This document shows positions 48,335 through 59,640 of a stretch of DNA of 64,000 bases, one piece after another. The stretch lies in assembly GCA_963932465.1 (NCBI GenBank), contig CAWVRF010001073.1, positions 1 through 64,000 on the forward strand. The letters run 5' to 3'. Every line of letters begins with the position of its first letter. Positions within the stretch are counted from its first letter, which is position 1. The translations under genes and the position numbers were made by a program. The stretch is from Maratus speciosus (Eukaryota > Arthropoda > Arachnida > Araneae > Salticidae). Under the pieces are notes generated by a model that was not told the DNA's origin, did not search any database, and saw only the letters and a program-made list of their open reading frames with translations.

Positions 48335-48889
48335 TTTTCACTCAGTAAGTCATTGCGCGCATGATATCTTGAGAACGTATGTGTGAATTGTTATGAAATT
48401 TATTGCAGATGATAAGCAAATATGTGTGTTTAAAATGATCTACATTTAAGTAATTACAGTGGTAATATTTTTAGTTATGATTATATTTCTTCATTAAAAA
48501 ATGTAAATTTTTGATTTTGTTTTACAAAAACAGTTTTTATATAGTTAATGAAATAATTTTGACCTAAATTCATTTTAAAGTTCATTTTAAACCCACATAT
48601 TTGCTCAGTTTCTACACCAAATTTCATAACAACCTATGTACACGTTCTCACTGTATCATGCTCGCAATGACTTACGGAGTAAATAAAAGAGCTATTTTAA
48701 TTTCAATAATACAGAAATTCCATGAAAGGCTAATTGGTTTCTAATGGTAGCATATTACAAAGCACAATCTATTTAATCAATATTGAAAATTTCACGTTTA
48801 TATATAAAAACGTTATGAAGATAGACTAATTCAAACTTTCAAATTTTCTTTTTTTTAATTTTCGCCGCGTTTAAAAAGTACAAGACCCC
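48335..48889. mobile_element. Partial TTAA element with foldback
   Basis: The right end AAAGTACAAGACCCC meets TTAA (48890-48893). AGTCATTGCG(C)GCATGATA at 48346 is mirrored at about 48650, so this part folds back on itself. The left end is lost where IE was joined. Same family as 49107. Confidence 0.55.
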
Positions 48890-49106
48890 TTAATATTTTT
48901 ACAACTTAATTATACGTTTTTTCATCAGTTTGAATGCCATTTTCCAATTAGCCGGTCACAGGTGTTAAAACACCAAATATTTCCCTTAACTCGCACAATT
49001 CCATGAGAGAGGACAAAATAATGGATTTAATAATGGGAAAATAACGGCTTGCAAAAATATGTCACGTGGCTGTGAAAATTTGAAACTGCGAATTGAAACA
49101 TCTTAA

Positions 49107-49450
49107 GGAGTCTTGTACCTTTTAAACGCGACGAAATTTAACGAAAAAAATTCAAAGTTTGAATTAGTCTATCTTCAAAACCTTTTATGTAAAAACATGA
49201 AATTTTGGATATTGATCAAACAGATTGTGCTTTGTAATATGCTGTTATTAGAAATTTATTAGCCTTTTACAGAATTTCTGTATTGTTGAAATTAAATTAG
49301 CTCTTTTTTTTTATCCCAGAAGTCATTGCGCGCATGATATCTTGATAAAGTATGTATGGATTGTGATGAAATTTGGTAAAGATACAAAATATATATGTGT
49401 GTTTAAAATGAACTACTCTTAGGCCAAAATTATTTCATTAACTATATAAA
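49107..49450. mobile_element. Partial TTAA element, mirror of 48590-48889
   Basis: After TTAA (49103-49106) comes GGAGTCTTGTACCTTTTAA, the complement of the 48889 end, and the following 330 bases mirror 48889-48590 (GAATTAGTCTATCTTC, CAGATTGTGCTTTGTAATATG in parts). The right end was not found. Confidence 0.55.
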
Positions 49451-50946
49451 AAATATTTTTGTAAAAAAAAATAATAATAATAATAAAAATTTTGTGTTTT
49501 TAATAAATAAAAATAATCATAGTTAAATATATTCATAGTTACATCTCTATAGAATTCAAATAATTGTAGAATAATTAGCTATTTTAATAATGTATATCAT
49601 CGTCTGGATAGTTGAATAAATACTGCTGTTATGCTGATGAAAAAAGAGGAATAGGAACATTCGTACATATCCGAAGTATCTTTATTAAAAACAATTAAAG
49701 GTATTTTTAACGTACATATATATACCATATAAAGTTAATTATTTTTCATATATATATATATATGTACGAATCATTCACCTCCCTTTTAACATGTGTAAAA
49801 TTTTACCTTTATATTTCGATTAGCAATAACCATTTTTATCAAAATATCTAATTGACGTATATTCTTGATTCTAAAAAACATAAACCGTGAGACTCGAACC
49901 ATCTTCTATAACTAATTATATAAGAAATATCTGTTTGTATTTTACTTTGCATATTTTTATTTTATACAATCACTTAATTATTGTTTATGCAATGTTTTAC
50001 AGTAATTGATAGGTTGTATTTTTGCGTTTTAAAGATAATTAAGTTTATGATTATTGTTTTATTAATAAATTAGCATTTTGAACAAAATACTTCTTAACGA
50101 TATTTACTAAAGTAATTCAGCATTTAAATAATTACTAATTTTCTAAAAAATAATCTCTTATTACGGAAGAGAGGAATATTTTTAAATAAATAAGTAAAAT
50201 ATTTTGTAATTTACAAGAACAACCTTCGAATTCCTTTTACAGTTATGCATAATTAATTTACGTTAGCGAATAACTTTTAGGTCAGATTTAATATAGTGTC
50301 TAGACATTTTTGTATTTACATAATAAAACTTCGCTTTTATGATTTTTTTTTGTGTGCAAATATCTTCAGTATATTACCTTAAGTCCGCGTGGAAAGTAAA
50401 GTGTTTTTATACAGAAAAGAATAACTGAAATTGCATTTAATTTAATTCAGCATACATTTAATAAAAAGAAGAAACTTGGTGTAAAATGATTTTCATATTA
50501 GTTAATTTTGTGTAAACTTTAATGCAAAAAACATTTATTTTCAATTTTAATTTGCAAAGCGCCCACAAAGAGCATTAGACGGAGTTCATGGATCAGAAGA
50601 ATCGCTGGCTGGTCGTGTTGACTGTTTAAACATTTTAGTATTTATATTGAAAATAAAATTGTAAATCCCGTCAATTTCCCTTCAAACAACGTCCTTGTAA
50701 TATTCCTCATATAGCAATGTAGGCAAATTTCGTCGATATTTTAGAAAATTTTAACGAATTCCATCCCATATAATTGATATGTTGAATATTCCTCAAATGT
50801 TAAAAACTAAGCACTCGTAATGAACAATACTGATTAAGCTTAATTTAAATAATTTGAAATTGCACGTCAAACGTCGCAAGTGAGGTGCGTTCCTAATATA
50901 ACTAGTTTTATAAATATTTTTTTCACCGCTTATTGTGCTGAATGTA
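49451..50946. other. AT-rich stretch, nothing recognised
   Basis: Only AT microsatellites (49742-49760) and poly-A/T runs. No gene or repeat pair supported. Confidence 0.35.
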
Positions 50947-51819
50947 CACTGGTGTCCAAAATTAAGCACCGATCACAAAATGCTAATTTTCAAGTACGCG
51001 AATACTCAAAAGGAAATAATATAATTCGAAAAATCACTATCTCTACAACACAGCTAGTCCATATAACATCTCATTCATGTCACACATGGTCACAAGTGTC
51101 ACAGTTACTACGGTGAAGCAAAAAAAAACAGGAAATTCCATGCATCTCATTATGAGTCTCATACGATCACTATATGTGACTCCACTGAGACGTCACTGTG
51201 ACTGCTGCTTTGTTACGAATTATCATGTGACTTTACAATGTAGTTACATTGTGATTCTCATGTGATTGTCATCTGCAGACTCAATTTCAAAGTCATCGTG
51301 AACGCTGCATTGTGATAAGTTGCCAAATAATGTCACGTTAATGTCACATGATGGCTTTTAGGTGGCAGGGAGACTACTGTGAAGTCACCATTGTCCTCTT
51401 TTGTAAAAAAGTCACCGTGTGACTATAATGTGATATTATTTGGTGACTTATCATAATGCAACGTTCATGATGACTTTGAAATTTAGTCTAAAAATGACAG
51501 TCACATGAGAGTCACAATGTAACTAAATTGTAAAGTCATCTGGTGACTCGTCACAAAGCAGAAGTCTCATTGACGTCTCAGTGAATTCACATATAATGAT
51601 AATTTGAGACTCATAATGAGACGTGTGGAATTTCCTATTTTTTTTTGCTTCACCGTAGTGACTGTGACACTTGTGACCATGTGTAACATAAATGAGATGC
51701 TATATGGACTATATGTGCTGTAGGGATAGTAATTATTTGAATTATATTATTTCCTTTTGAGTATTCGCTTGCTTAAAAATTAGCATTTTGTGGCTGGTCC
51801 TTAATTTTGGACACCAGTG
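50947..51819. mobile_element. Tc1-type foldback element, 873 bp palindrome
   Basis: Left CACTGGTGTCCAAAATTAAG and right CTTAATTTTGGACACCAGTG are inverted, TA precedes the left end. Arms continue inward (CACAAAATGCTAATTTT; ACGGTGAAGCAAAAAAAAA near 51110 and its complement near 51640) to about 51380. About twenty GTCAC/GTGAC words occur inside. No transposase. Confidence 0.8.
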
Positions 51820-52692
51820 TTTATTTTAGTACATTTCATAAGGGCATATCAATTTCATTCGGTTCGAGAGGCTGTAACATCATTAAAATGCACTTGAAAT
51901 AATTTTTTTCCCATTGGCCTTAATGTAATGGAAAAGTTGGGGCTACCCCTGTATTTATACTATACATGCAATTTTCATAAAATTTTAAATGACACGACAA
52001 AATTTTGCATCAATTATATATTTAAAATTTCAGACCATTCGGTAGGGTAGATTTTGCTCTGTTATATGCGGGCGGAAGGGCCAACGGAGGGACGGACAGA
52101 CAGACAGACGGACAGAACGATGACAATATGTACTGCGTATTTATACCATTACGAACGCACCTAAAAATGCGTTTTAGCTACGAATTATTGTTTTAAATTT
52201 TTAACCTCTCTTTTCTGAAAATAAGGGGACATTTTCCGAATCGTATGAGGTTGGGAAACGTTATGTGAAATATTTAGTTCGGCATGTTTCGGATGTACTT
52301 ACATGAAATACGAACTTATTCTGCTAAGGAATATTAGCACATTCTATGCATAAAGTATAAAAAAAATGTTTTGGGACCTTCGAAGAAGGTTTAATTAAAT
52401 ATCTTATAATCTATTCTCATATCGGGTTGAGAAAACGTAATACACTGTAAAATGTACTCTGCCTTGAAACATTTCTAAAAAATACGATCAGCAAAAGAAA
52501 ATTTTGTTTTAGAAATGCATCGGAATTTCGGAAACTTACTATTTTTTTACGTGTATGAAAATAAAGTAATACTTTTCCGAATCATAGGTAGTTTTAAAAG
52601 GTTATATTTATGGACGCAAAATTTAGTCTGCCAAGAAATTTTAGTACAGCCTAGAAAAAATCGTACAATTTCATTTTCTGCGTATCACCGTA
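51820..52692. repeat. Dispersed-repeat debris with GACA microsatellite
   Basis: GGACGGACAGACAGACAGAC at 52091-52110 is a small microsatellite within a GC-richer patch. From 52215 and from about 52530 two diverged units share GAAAATAA..., TTTTCCGAATC and a TTAG.AC tail. Class unknown. Confidence 0.45.
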
Positions 52693-54509
52693 CTAGCAAA
52701 CCCCGCGGCTTTGCTCGCGTAATACTTGGGAAATAGGCCAAGTGATATTTGCATGACTATTTTTTATTAGAAGAACACTTTTTGAAATAATTCATAAATT
52801 ACGAATTAAGCCACAGTTTAACTAAACTTCATTATAAAAGTGCAATAGACAGAAATGAGATTTTAATTAATAAAAAGAAGTAAAACTAATTCCAATTAAA
52901 TGATAATTTAGAAAGAATTTTGAGACTTTTATACTCATTTCAGTATTAATTTGAAGTTTGAATTTTTTAGAAACTATCTTAACACATTTACATCTTGAAA
53001 TTAACCATCATGTCAAATTCCAAGCTTCTTGTCTATCAGTCTAACACCTCTCTGGTGTTAGTGGCACCAACATAAAATGCCGAAACAGAGTTGAAACAGA
53101 ATATCTCAAAAAATGTTGAAACAGAGACTGTTACCATTAATTTGCCAACATTAACATTGAAATCGGTTGTTATTTCCTAATATTCTATAGAAAACAGAAT
53201 TTAGATCTTTTTAAAGGCTTTCTTGTTGTTCCTGCCAACCAGGTGGCAGTGTCACCGGCATAAAATATAGCCCGTATAGGATCAGGGATTATCACTCTTG
53301 ATTCGCAACCAATAACTTCTGTAATATATTTAATATTTCCTGAGATTCCATAGAAATCGTAATTTAGGACTCTTTTAGAATGCTTTTCGCTCCTTCTCTT
53401 CGCTTCACACCTTTTTAATTTCGAATTTATTTTCGATTGTTCTTAGAGCACATTTATATTTTATAAATAACTAACGAGCTATATTTAAAGTTTCTAGCCT
53501 CTTCAGTACCGCAGAAATCACAATTTAGAAAGATTTTGCTCCTGCAACCCTCGACATAAAATATAGCTTTTTTTGAACAGTTTCATCACCATCAACTTGC
53601 AATCATTCTGTTTCAAATCGGTTTCATATGTTCTTAGAGATCATTTGTATCTTATAAATAACTGCCCTGCCTAATTTCAGGATTTTAAGCTCATCAGTAA
53701 CACAAAAATCGCAATTTAGAACGTTTTTTGCTTCTGCAACCTATAGGTGGTAGTGACACTGACATCAAATAGAGCCTATGTTGCAGCAAGAGCTGTCATC
53801 ATCAATTTCAAACCATTACTTTTGAAATATGTTGGGTACTTTCTGAAATTGCGTAGAAATCGCCATTTAGAACGTTTTTTAGAACTCTTTTCGCGCATTT
53901 TCAACCCTTTTAAATTTCGAATTTTTTAAGAAATGTTCTTAGAGATTATTTATATCTTATAAGTAACTACCATTCCAAATTCAATGTATCTGGGATCTAT
54001 AGTAACACAAAAATTGCAATTTCGAACGTTTTTTGCTCCTGCACTCCCTTTAGGGGTATTGGCACCGACGTAAAATGTAGCCTATATTGGAGCAAGGGTT
54101 GTCACCATCATTTTGACACCATTAGTTTTGAAATTGGTTTGGTACTTCCTGAAATTGCGTAAAAATCGCCATTTAGAACGTTTTTTAGAACGTTTTTTGC
54201 TCATTTTCACCCCTTTTTAATTTCGATTGTTTTAAGAGATTTCCTTAGAGTTCATTAGTATCTTATAAGTAACTACCATTCCAAATTTCATGTTTCTAGG
54301 CCCTTCAGTAACACAAAAATCGCATTTTTAGAACGTTTTTTGCCTCTGCACCCCCTTTTGGCCAGTGGCACGGACATAAGATATAGCCTATGTTCTAAGT
54401 TGGGACTAACACCATCATTTTGATACCATTACTTTTGGAATCGGTTCGGTAGTTCCAGAGCTTACCTCCGACAAATAAACAATTTTTCCTCTTTATAATG
54501 TGAGTTAGA
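52693..54509 (-). mobile_element. Tandem-array Helitron, inverted second copy
   Basis: Minus strand: 5' TCTAACTCACATTATAAAGAGG (parts TCTAACTCAC, ATTATAAAGAGG) after A, 3' AGCAAA-GCCGCGGGG-TTTGCT hairpin with CTAG and T. The interior is the same 300 bp array (AACGTTTTTTGC, CCTATGTT). It is shorter, with about six units (53030-54480). A short GATTA tandem (54505-54531) borders it. The 60-codon frame at 53747 is array sequence. Confidence 0.83.
53030..54480 (-). repeat. Tandem array inside the inverted Helitron
   Basis: Units of about 300 bp as in 43265-45500, in the opposite orientation; most conserved near 54480, i.e. near the Helitron 5' end, as in the other copy. Confidence 0.8.
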
Positions 54510-55590
54510 TTAGATTAGATTAGATTAGATTACATAACAATGTGACTGATATTAAAAAGTAGAAAACGTTTAAAAATGTACAAATAATACGTAAAAAGCT
54601 GCAAACAGCTGTTCCGAATCTACTAGCGAGGTTCTTATTCAGTGAAAGAGAGAGCAAGGCACAGCGGGCTAGAAAAAGCAAGGCTTGGCGTTGTTTTTCG
54701 TTGTTTCTCTGTTATTTAATATTCTTGCACAAAGGGTTTATTTGCTATTTTTAATGTGACTGATAATGTATTAGTGATAACATCTACTAAGAAATGCTAT
54801 ACTTAAATTTTTATCATACAATAATCTACATGTAGAATTTGTAACCAACTTTAAATTTTTCAACACTAACTGTTAGTTTGCTTTCATATTTGGATTTATC
54901 TGTAAGCGTTTCCTTCGTATACCAAACGTGAAGTGTTTCGCTGAGTCATATAGTTTGGAAATTACATAGGTTTAAAATTTGAAAACTCTAAGGATAGATT
55001 CAATTTTAATTGTTTCAAAACACATTGCATTGTAAATAATTTTTTAAACAAATCTCAGATTTATGAAGGAATGAACTTACATAAAGAAATGAGCTGTAAT
55101 TTTGAGTTTACATATCTAAAGCATTTAGAAATCGATTTCTGTTAAGATTTATCAATTACGATTAAGGTAAAATATGCTATTAGTTAAGGTTCATATTTGC
55201 TTCCGAATATGAATTTGGAAGTATATATTACGTAAACTTAAACTCTATAATGTAGCTGTAATGAAATTTGCCTCTGTATTACATGACATGAAAATGTATA
55301 GGATTACAAAAAAATTCTAATTTATTTTCCTTTTAATCTTCCATTTTTTTCCTTATAAGAACATAATAATTAGGTTTGTGAACGTAACATAGCTAAAAGA
55401 ATATTTGGATCGACTTCAAAGTAGCGCTACAAAAGTGATTAAATACTTACTTCCTAACATTATTACTTTAAGTTGATAATCAGAATAAAACGCTTTTGCC
55501 AAGTTTCCCATGTTAAAGTAAAAAATAAATTAATTATATTCTATTGGTTTAATGTCTAATCAATTGTGAGGCGAAATTAAAAGATATTGG
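54510..55590. other. Intergenic stretch, nothing recognised
   Basis: A GC-richer patch at 54600-54720 (AAGAGAGAGCAAGGCACAGC) has no open frame. Remaining sequence is AT-rich. Confidence 0.35.
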
Positions 55591-55705
55591 TCTAAGAACA
55601 ATTCATCGAGTGCCTGTAAAACTTTATAAAAATAATTATATTTAGTGATTGTCGTTTGTAAGCTTCTAATAACCAGATAATATTAAAATGAAGGTCAATG
55701 TTATA

Positions 55706-57223
55706 AGTGGCGAGGCGTGAGGTTTCCTGATGGTCATCGCTAGTCCACAACTGTCTAGCGATGTACGCACTACCATCGAAATCATTAACATTTTCTGCTT
55801 ATTGAAAAGTGTTTTTTGAAATAAATTATAAAAACATAAGCTTAAAAATTATTTTATTTCCTATAAACACTATATTACAATCTGAAACTTTTTTTGTACT
55901 AAGACTTCATTTTAAGTGTAATCCAGCCTCCGCGTTTTTGTGGCAAATTTCTCAATAGCAAGAAAAATTTTCCTTCTATTTTAGTAGCTCCAACACTTCT
56001 TTTTCAATTAATAACAAAAAAAGATTATTTATACGATTTTCAGTTTGGTGGATCTTTTATAAGTATGAATCAGTGCTGCTAGATTGGGGACTCTCCAGAT
56101 TGTTGACTGTCGCCGCTTTTTTAAAATAGAAATATTCGGCCTATTTAAATATATATTAAAAATTCTGAAGGATGAGGCGAATTATACTATTTAAAAATAG
56201 TGGTGACAGTCAAATAATCCGAATTAAAAAAACCCCAATCTGGCAACACCGGTATGAATTCTTTTCAAAGCTGACATTTTCCAAATGTTTTGTTAATATT
56301 CTACCTTTTTCTATTTTCATATTAATAGTATACAAACTAACTAGTCGTTAAATTTCAAGAAACCCTTATTGCTTGTGATACTCATTTTAAGTATTATTAA
56401 CGTAAAAGTATTTTTTTCCAAAAATTGAAACATAATTCTGTCCCGAAAGGGGTAAAAAAAAAAAAAAAGGAATAGTAAACGATTAATTCGTAAAATTGTC
56501 GCATTAATTTACCCACAGAATACTAAATGTGATAATTTTGAGAACACATTTTAATTCTGAAACAAAAATTACTAAATTGTCCAATCAATCTCTTTATAAT
56601 ATTTAACATGCAAGAGCAAAAATACTTAATTTAGCCAACCGTTTTAATTTAATAGTATTATTAAAGAATAAAAAATTGTGTTTTGTAGTATTTAACATAA
56701 AAAATTTCTCTAGGATAATTCAAATACGGAATAAGCGTAAAAACGAAATGCACGCACTTATTTTCCTCTGAAAGACCCAAGAATGGATTAGATAAAATTA
56801 GTGATGACAAGCAGCGCTATTTCTCGGAAACTGGGAAAATTCCCATTGCTGATTGGTCGTCAGGGACTGATAATATCCTTGCGCGAGCAAGACCAGATTC
56901 AAAAATCTGGGCGAATCCTTGAAGAGCAACTTACGTTCTAATCCAGTTTAGCGCATCATTTCAAAAGCGACAGATGGCGCCACTATATAACAATATTGAA
57001 TTATACAACACACAATATGAACAATATAACACAAATATTGAATTATACGAAAAAAAGTGTATGCCAGTGTTATCACATCGTCTTAAAGCCAAAAATTCAG
57101 GGGGGAAAAAAGAAAAAAAAAAAACATTAAAGAATGTGCTTGCAAAAAATTAAAATGTTTTATGTGTCTCAATTTTTCTCTAGTCATCGCCGAATCTATC
57201 GTTGACAAGAGGTTTCGCCACTG
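55706..57223. mobile_element. hAT-type element, 1.5 kb
   Basis: Left AGTGGCGAGGC and right TTTCGCCACTG are inverted; flanks ATGTTATA (55698-55705) and ATGTTATG (57224-57231) make an 8 bp duplication with one change, and unit 2 of the duplication has a single AACGTTACATTAAC here. CAGTGGCG ends plus 8 bp targets mark hAT. No transposase read; a hAT MITE is nested within it. Confidence 0.75.
56071..56251. mobile_element. hAT MITE, 181 bp
   Basis: CAGTGCTGCTAGATTGGGG and, inverted, CCCCAATCTGGCAACACCG; exact 8 bp duplication GTATGAAT at 56063-56070 and 56252-56259. CAGxGxTG ends plus 8 bp target is hAT. Interior mirrors (TGACTGTCGCC, GGTGACAGTCA). Confidence 0.85.
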
Positions 57224-57293
57224 ATGTTATGTTAACGACATTGCAAACATTTTATGCTCATACCTTGAACAGGTATTAAGAAAAAATGATTAA

Positions 57294-57479
57294 CACTAGA
57301 ACGACCATGGCGTAATTTTGACTGCTTCTAAAAAAAACTTTTTCGATTTGAACCAGGAATTTCTTTATAAAATAAGTTAAACATGTTCCAAGTTGAAATA
57401 AGTTAAATAGTTTTCAATAAAAATTCTGGAGTAAAATATTTTTATAACGCTTGAGTAAAATTTCCTGTCGTTCTAGTGC
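57294..57479. mobile_element. piggyBac-type MITE, 186 bp
   Basis: CACTAGAACGAC and GTCGTTCTAGTG are perfect inverted ends, flanked by TTAA (57290-57293) and CTAA (57480-57483). Unit 2 of the duplication reads AAAATAATTAAGG at the same place, with one TTAA, confirming the insertion. Confidence 0.85.
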
Positions 57480-57720
57480 TAAGGAGGGACATATTTATCA
57501 TTTAATGTGAGTTTAGTTTTTTGTGGTGTTCTCAGTTACACATTATGCAGACAAATGTTTTCAGACAGTAATTTGCCGCAATATACGTAATTAAAGACGT
57601 TTCGGTCCTGTTCCCGTTGGATTAATATTTTATTTTGGTATGTTTGCTTTTACTGTCCGTTTACCATAATATATTATTACATTTTTACTGGAGTTAAATT
57701 TTACTTATTTGTACTCCATT

Positions 57721-58028
57721 CAACGACAAAAATTGCCATCGATGATACGATGAAAAAAAGACTATGAAGCTCAGATTGAGATCGACAACGACGTTACTGT
57801 TACAACAAAGCTCATGGGTAACGATATTTAATAAAAAGTTTACAAAGAAATTCTCAATCATTTACATCGTAAGCCAGACGAATAAACATATAAAAAAAAC
57901 CCCTCATACACTAGGGAAATGCGTAATGTGATAAAAATTTTCAAACGAGATGTACAACAGAGTGGATCACTGTTATCTGGTGAGAATAAGAAAAAAATAT
58001 CAATCCATTATTCATTAAATAATATTAA
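57721..58028. other. AT-rich stretch without feature
   Basis: No gene supported; ends at the TTAA of the next element. Confidence 0.35.
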
Positions 58029-58843
58029 CCCTTAGCCGGAAACGTACCGTCTGTGAGATGGTTGCGTCTACATATCTACCTTTTACACAAAAATGAACGC
58101 ATCCCCAATCTTATCTCGCAATCTAATCCTTATGCTATTGGTCTTCTGCTTCCCCCACACATTTTAAACACCTGCGCATTTTTAGTTATTCAAAGAAAAA
58201 TTATTTTATTTTCAACGCAGTCTGTCAGACGGAATGTTTCCGTTTATGTAACTTTTTGCTCTTTGATATTGATATGGAGGGGTCGTCGAAACGGGTACGC
58301 TAGTGTGATAAAGACTTTGAAGAAACTTTTGCGATGATTTGATGAAGTAGGAAGTGACATAAGCGATGTTGAAAGTACTTCAGATGATAAATATACTCGT
58401 ATAAATTCTGAACAAGAAAATGACTGAACATTGTCAGAAAATGCAAATGCAGATATTTAGAACATGCTGCAGTATTGACTATTAAATGTTTTGTTAATTT
58501 TACTGTTTAATATTTTTTTCTAATTCATATTGTGCCGAAATATATAAAAATATTAGTATTCACTTAATTATTATGTCGAAAATTTAATATTTTGAATAAT
58601 AATGTGTAATTTTAAAATATTTTCTACCTCCTTCATTCAAAATTTATTTTTATGCTGTTATCTTTAAAAATTGGTCCTGTTAATGCATTACTGTTAAAGA
58701 TTAAGTGTTTAAGTTCACTATTGGGTAAATTATTAAGAGTTGTTTTCTTTTTAAAATTTTATAGCATTTTTTTATTTATTTAGCAATTTCACAGACGGCA
58801 CGTTTCCGTTTATGCAAGGGATTTTCATGTTTCCGGTTAAGGG
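58029..58843 (+). mobile_element. piggyBac-derived element, 815 bp
   Basis: After TTAA (58025-58028) comes CCCTTAGCCGGAAAC; the right end is GTTTCCGGTTAAGGG before TTAA (58844-58847). CGGAAACGTACCGTCTG-like words recur (58040, 58225, 58795). A short acidic coding remnant (58340-58425) fits a piggyBac N-terminus; the catalytic domain is deleted. Confidence 0.8.
58340..58425 (+). pseudogene. Acidic piggyBac N-terminal remnant
   Basis: The plus-strand frame gives EVGSDISDVESTSDD followed by RINSEQEND and a stop. Acid- and Ser-rich leaders of this kind start many piggyBac transposases, and the position inside a piggyBac-type element supports it. The match is compositional, not motif-based, so it is weak. 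No start codon and no DDE domain are present. Confidence 0.4.
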
Positions 58844-58944
58844 TTAAAATAAATAATAAATAATAATATTTATAATAAATATTAATATCAATTTAATTAG
58901 AAAAAAAAGTTTGCGTCGTGTTGACGTGCATTAAAATTATATGA

Positions 58945-59345
58945 TTTATCGACAATTCCTCGAGTGCCGTTAAAACTTTATAGAAATAATGCAACTAAGT
59001 TTAGGGTTTGCCCTTGATAAACTGCTAATAAGCATATGAAATTAAACAGAAGGTCAACGTTACATTAACAACTTGATAAACATTTTATGGTAAAATATTG
59101 AAAAGGTGTTACAGAGAAAATAATTAAGGAAAGAAGTATTTATCATTCAATATGCCTTTAGTTTTTTGAGGCGTTTTAAGATTTGGATTTTGTAGGTAAA
59201 TGTTTTCAAATCATAAATTGCAGCAATGTAGGAAACAAAAGACGTTTGTGTCCTGTTAACATTCTAATAGTATATTAATTTTGGTACATTTGCTTTTAAT
59301 GTCCGTTTGAAGTCATGTATAATAACATTTTAACTGGAGATAAAT
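58945..59345. repeat. Second segmental duplication, unit 2
   Basis: Uninterrupted counterpart of 55595-57720; it provides the empty sites for the hAT element and the TTAA MITE. It ends where the TAGGGGAGAC terminus begins. Confidence 0.7.
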
Positions 59346-59351
59346 TTTATG

Positions 59352-59640
59352 TAGGGGAGACCGCGGATAGTAGGTGCATTTTTTAGTTATTGATTTTTCT
59401 TTTTCTTTTATGTTTTTGTTTAAGTATTTTAACAAACTTTGAGTACACTTTTAAACCACAAACATTTGGCTATAAATACCCAGCGTTCCGAGTTTGTCGC
59501 TTTTCTAGTGTATGTTTAGCAAAACCCTGAAGTAAGAGAAAATATGCGTGCCAACCTACCCCGTGGTGGTGTAAGTTGCCTATATCTATTGGGTAAGTTG
59601 ACACACGCTTAGTAAAAAGTTAAATGAGCCTCAAATAAGA
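59352..59640 (+). mobile_element. One end of a TAGGGGAGAC element
   Basis: TAGGGGAGACCGCGGATAG resembles the ends of the element at 39200-40821, and GTAAGTTGCC/GGTAAGTTGACAC words follow. No right end was found, so the extent is uncertain. Confidence 0.4.

Larger units (their letters stand above)
55595..57720. repeat. Second segmental duplication, unit 1
   Basis: 55595-55704 and 57230-57290 plus 57484-57720 match 58945-59345 in order (TCGAGTGCC.GTAAAACTTTATA; CCGTTT; CTGGAGTTAAATTTTA/CTGGAGATAAATTTTA). The unit is split by a hAT element (55706-57223) and a TTAA MITE (57294-57479), both absent from unit 2. Confidence 0.7.
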
